Shown piece by piece: positions 59,701 to 64,000 of a DNA stretch of 64,000 bases (position 1 is its first letter; each line of letters starts with the position of its first letter). Under the pieces are notes generated by a model, which worked only from the letters and a program-made list of their open reading frames with translations, was not told where the DNA came from and searched no databases. Made by a program: the position numbers and the translations under genes. The stretch is from Labyrinthula sp. Ha (Eukaryota; Sar; Bigyra; Labyrinthulida; Labyrinthulaceae): contig JAALGZ010000001.1 in assembly GCA_015227615.1 (NCBI GenBank), positions 2,852,001 to 2,916,000 of the forward strand, written 5' to 3'.

Positions 59701-62700
59701 AAATAAGAATTCTTAGTTAATTGACTACAGCCTAAAACTTACTCTTGTTGTAAATCCGAGTTCAGGAAATAAAGAGATGAGAATGAGAGCCTAAGCGTCA
59801 ATGGATTAGGAGAAAATATTAAGATCATATGAATATGAGGAGAAAGCCTTCGAGAAGTAAGTCAAGCTGCCCATTAATACTAAAATCTAATATCTTTCGT
59901 GCTTTCTCTGCTTGGGCAAATATTTATTAAATATTTTCTAATCTTATCATTCGAAGTATGTAGTATACAGAGAGTTTAGTAGAGTGGTAACAACCATGTG
60001 CAGTTTTAATGATTAAACATAAACTATATGTTGAGATGTGAGTTAATTAGATGTTTGCAGTAGCTAAGAACTAGATTTGACTTATTTATGCATCATCAAT
60101 ATGTATGTTTTCCGTTTTCTTCTTATTGAACATCACTAATATCGGTACAATAACCTTAATTTAATATTAATAATTAAGTAATTATCATTGGAAGGTTGGA
60201 CCACATTTTAAGAGGGGGTACTCCGCTAATGAGATACAGTTGAGCAAAATAGTCCTTTTTTATGATTTTCATATGAGGAAAAAGGAAACTATTCTCTCCG
60301 GCCTGTTGGGTCAAGGTCACGTGGCCAGGTATGGTAATGAAAATCATTAGATGATCAGAATAATTAGATGCAATTTGAAATTTGATTTCTCTTAATGATT
60401 GCTACAATTAAAGCAAATTTCAACTAATTAGTAGTAAGTTCTATCAAATTTCATCCTTAGCAGCAGCCTACTATATATCTTTACTCCCTTAAAATCAAAC
60501 TTTTTGAAGGAATTCTCCCTTTCTACAAACAAAAATCTAACAAATATTCATATCGTTATTGAGGTGATTCTCCTGAACATATAACTTGATATTGGCATTA
60601 CCTTTAGAGCGAATATGAAAACTCACATCTAGTATCGACGGCAAATCCTACATTTGTTTTTAAGTACGCTCTTAATGGTTATTGCTCTTAGAATAGAAAA
60701 ACGCTAATAAATTGTGCTCTATCAGCCACACTCTAGCTGATGAAGACAAGGCTGCTTGTTTAGATTAAAAATATGACATTAAATAGAAAATAGGTAGATT
60801 AAACTTTTCAAGTTACTAGGTTAATGGATTCATGCTCTACTCTTATTAAAATTTCTGGGATTGAATATTTCTATTATTTGTTTCATTGAAGTGGGGTTTA
60901 TTTTACCTAATCAAGTGCTAATTTTCTCATCGTTTTTTTTTTTGTTGATGTTTTAATACTTAGATTTCTATAGTCTTAATCATACTTTTCTTAGCTTGAT
61001 TTCTCTATTTTAGATAGCCATTTAGGTTTCAAGTGAGTTGATGTTATTCTATATAGAACCCGAAGCTTTGAAATATTGCCTTCCTTATTTAAAACTCATG
61101 TTCGTTGATAAGCTAACTATTCCTTGGGTTATTACTCAAAATATTTGTGTGAGACAGAAATACGTAACTTAGTATTTACACAATATGAATATATTGTATA
61201 TTATACATCCAAAGGATGTTGTATTAACTTTTTGTACAAAATACAGTTCTGGAAATTAAACTCAATTTATCAACTTTAAATTCAAACTTTTTGGAGTGAA
61301 AATATTTTCATTAACTACGTTAAGTTACCAGGACTTAATGAATCCCCTGGTATTTGATGCTTCATCAACTATCATTGAATAGAAAGCAAGAAATCTTAGG
61401 GTGATTATGTTCATAACATTTGAAGTCAAGTCTATTTATATCCCTGAAAGGAAGTTAGTTCTATCTGCATTCTACTGATCTTAAAAAAACCAGTAAATTA
61501 TGTAAGATATACAGGAAAATGGCAGCAGATGGACGCAGCTGACGTGTCGAACTTTTTTATCTTTGAAGCTAAGTACATTTATACCGCCAGGGTAACCTGT
61601 TTACGCATAATTTAGTGTTCATAAATCGCTTAGTAATATGTTGCGGCATTGTGCAAGCAAATATGTTTAGGTAATTACCAAGAGTCTATTATGTGATAAT
61701 CGAGAAACGGATACAAAAATTAATTTAATTCGTAATTAGCAGCTACAATTCTTTAATATTCCAAGGTTGAGGTCGCACCTTCAGTAGTTTTTCAACATAT
61801 AGAAAAAAGTTTCATCGATAAAATAGCACTTTGTAAAACCTTTATAAGAGCAACATGCCCTTTTCCTGGTTAGATTCAGTATTAATCATTTAATTTATAC
61901 GTACCTGAACTAACCTTATTACTTACTGCTGAACGCATTTAAGATAAACTATAGCTCAGTTGCCCAAAAAGCTATCGATCCAGGCATATGGTAGATCGAG
62001 CTTAAGTAAAGTTGATATACATAATAGATATCTTTAGTTCAACAGTAAGCAATATTTTTGGAACCTTTTAGGATCTATTAAATACTGATGCTAAACATAT
62101 AGACTTATCTAGATTCTTCTATAGAGTACATTTACTTGCATGTTTTCAAAAATATCATAGTTTTCACTCAGTCGAAGTACACTTCACAGACGTCATCTTA
62201 GAAGTGATACCTTCAGCTAATCCCACGGGGAAACCATTTACTTGTATTCCAAAGCTAATTATCCCTTTATGAAGTTTTTGTTTCAGGAACTTAGAAATAC
62301 GGTTATTAACAAAACTTGGGGTCATGTGCTGATGTTTTAATTAGTCGTTAAACATCTAAAGTCAATAATAGTACTTAGTGTTTTTTCTTCTTTGTGTTCA
62401 TTTTTTTACTTTGAGCACAATTGTGTGAGACCACCGAACAATTTATTAATTCATACACAGGATCAACTTATAGTATATATCTTTTTGTTGGGAGGAATAT
62501 ATGAAATTGAGATTAATAGTTTGCGATTTCATTAACCAAATTTTGAGCTCTGATTCATAGGACAATAAACTGTCAAGTCTCCAATCATGAGCAAACGTTT
62601 CGGACCAGTAATTGCTGTTTGCACGCTGCAGTTTAGTAAAGTTACTTATTATAATAATATGGCATCACTTATAGAAACTTACATAAGAAATATTTCTTAG

Positions 62701-63738
62701 CTCTTAATTCAATTGAAGTATTTGCACTGATACAGAACCGGATTTCTTGGTTTGTTTAAGGTACTTTATTTCCAAGTTTGGGGCTAAAAATTGAATAATT
62801 AACTCTTGAGTTCTCCTATGGGAATTATTAGGATCTTCTCTTACTTAAATGTTTATATTATACATGGCCATTGTGTGAACATGTTAGTAGAATCAAGAAA
62901 TGTCTACAGTATTGGTAAGGTTTGGCACCAATACTTGTCATAGGTAATTAGCAGAAGAATAATCATAATTCTGAATAAATAAAAAATTGCATTGAAACGT
63001 AACATAACTCAGTTTTCCTGTAGGTAAGCCAGCAATACCCTTTAAGATGTAAGTGTTGCAATCTAGTTTGATGAACTATGCCTGAGAACACCAAAACCTT
63101 AATAGTCCAAAATAAGTTACCAAAGCAGCAGAAGTTTGCTAAATATAGGGATTAAATAGTAAGATTTATGGCGAAGGTATATACTAGAAGATTTAGAGCT
63201 TACTCAATAACATTTACTGCGAGCAACTAAAAAGTCAAGTGGCTCAAACTTCATCAACAGAACAAGGTCAAACTAGGTATTGTAGTTCTTTTCAGCTAGA
63301 TAAATGGTGACAAATATATTTCATTTAAATGAATCTTTTTCTTTGAATATCATAACATAACTTTTAGTTTGTTCTCTTGCATCGTCTCAGAAGCAGTGCC
63401 AGCAAAAACAGCAACAAAACAAGAAAAAAAAATTAACACAGATCACTAATTTAGCTGCCTCATATTTACATTATAAACAGGATCGACCTAACTTTATATT
63501 CCTAAATTCAAGATAAACTGCCTCAGTTTAAAGTATTACTAGAACCTAAATAATTGCCACAAGTGAGTTTTTTTTTTGCCCCAGAAACCAAATATAATGT
63601 GAGGGAAAGTAGTATTTGCATACAACTCAATGTGTCATTACCCTGCTACTAAGTAATCCTGTTAAAGATTCCGTGTTCAACTCCTGTCAGCGATCTAAAG
63701 CAAAATATCTACGCACATTCGTATAAATTGACTGGCTC
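56711..63738. other. Long A+T-rich intergenic stretch
   Basis: No gene is firmly supported. The best candidate is two overlapping plus-strand frames at 59166-59695 that could be joined by a 26-nt GT...TAG intron. They would give about 165 protein-like residues, but no ATG or upstream exon is visible and I recognise no domain. A tRNA-like A box (TAGCTCAGTTG) at 61954 has no B box. I see nothing else of note. Confidence 0.45.
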
Positions 63739-64000
63739 ATGAAAAACCAGTACTTTCTCTCTTACTTAGTACTTCTATCACTTTCAAAACTTTCTTACTC
63801 TCTAGAGCCTGACGCCACCCTGGATTCCACACTCCTCAAGAACGAAGACTTTTCTCCATCACATATATACACGTTCATTCTTAAACAAGAAAGGTGTTTT
63901 CATTATAAGTATGCTCTTTTATCAAAGGAAGAACTTCTTTTAGGGAGCAAGAAAGTTTCTTCCCAGTTTCTTCGTGGCATGTATTTTGTACTAGACACGA
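63739..64000 (+). CDS. 5' part of a secretory-pathway protein (cut by the window end)
   Basis: An ATG at 63739 opens a frame that runs uninterrupted to the window edge (87 full codons). It begins with a clear signal peptide (MKNQYFLSYLVLLSLSKLSYS, cleavage probably near residue 21). The mature start LEPDATLDSTLL is followed by HIYTFILKQERCFHYKYALL and QFLRGMYFVLDT. The F-x-L-x(3)-R-C-F pattern is reminiscent of the lumenal GOLD domain of p24/TMED cargo receptors, but too little is present to claim this. The protein continues beyond the window. Confidence 0.6.
   Translation, partial: MKNQYFLSYLVLLSLSKLSYSLEPDATLDSTLLKNEDFSPSHIYTFILKQERCFHYKYALLSKEELLLGSKKVSSQFLRGMYFVLDT

Noticed and set aside
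61940-62010. tRNA-like A box (TAGCTCAGTTG)
   Set aside because: No B box and no acceptor or anticodon stem can be formed. Similar A-box-like strings at 704, 1386, 1930 and 42878 fail in the same way.
1-64000. CRISPR arrays, bacterial operons, riboswitches, rRNA
   Set aside because: No regular spaced repeats, no Shine-Dalgarno organisation and no rRNA signature. The spliced eukaryotic families show this is nuclear eukaryotic DNA.

Overview
The window is nuclear DNA from a ciliated microbial eukaryote that I cannot place with confidence. It is A+T-rich (roughly two thirds, by eye) and all three standard stop codons end genes. Each spliced gene contains one to three very short introns. Nine of these are fixed independently by frame changes and protein-family alignment; they are 28-32 nt long, begin GTA and end TAG. 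A channelrhodopsin with anion-channel-like pore residues, and TGTAA shortly after the stop of five of eight plus-strand genes, are compatible with a green-algal or other algal lineage. CYB5D1 points to a cilium and MSH5 to meiosis.

Layout. 1-7037: no convincing gene. 7038-12329: a 1,472-aa secreted-ectodomain protein ending in two PqiA-type membrane modules (+), convergent with a CYB5D1-like protein (-). 15986-19139: a clan-7-like cytochrome P450 followed after 38 bp by a channelrhodopsin with a receiver-like tail (both +). 23923-27222: a compact KDM5/JARID1 histone demethylase (+) convergent with a small basic protein (-). 33853-36666: MSH5 (+). 43546-46039: a two-repeat Myb protein (+). About 47670-52577: an ancient, heavily decayed Ty1/copia-type LTR element (-). 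52872-56710: a dense island with a four-pass membrane protein (-), cob(I)alamin adenosyltransferase (-), a membrane-anchored MDR reductase (+) and a tail-anchored basic protein (+). 63739 to the window end: the 5' part of a secretory-pathway gene (+).

Genes sit in tight islands with 24-121 bp between neighbours. Long A+T-rich stretches of 3-7 kb separate the islands, and I find little in them beyond degenerate repeats, G/C homopolymer tracts and a few protein-like fragments.

The most interesting locus is the P450-channelrhodopsin pair. The opsin keeps the retinal lysine, TM7 aspartate and Cys/Asp gate pair, but lacks the cation-selectivity carboxylates of ChR2 and has Ser at the proton-acceptor position, as in GtACR1. 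Its tail carries a receiver-like fold lacking the phosphoacceptor Asp. Next is the single-chain fusion of a large secreted, possibly lipid-binding, ectodomain to a double PqiA module. Myb-type CAACGG/TAACGG sites lie upstream of MSH5, and a perfect palindrome of such sites lies upstream of the Myb gene.
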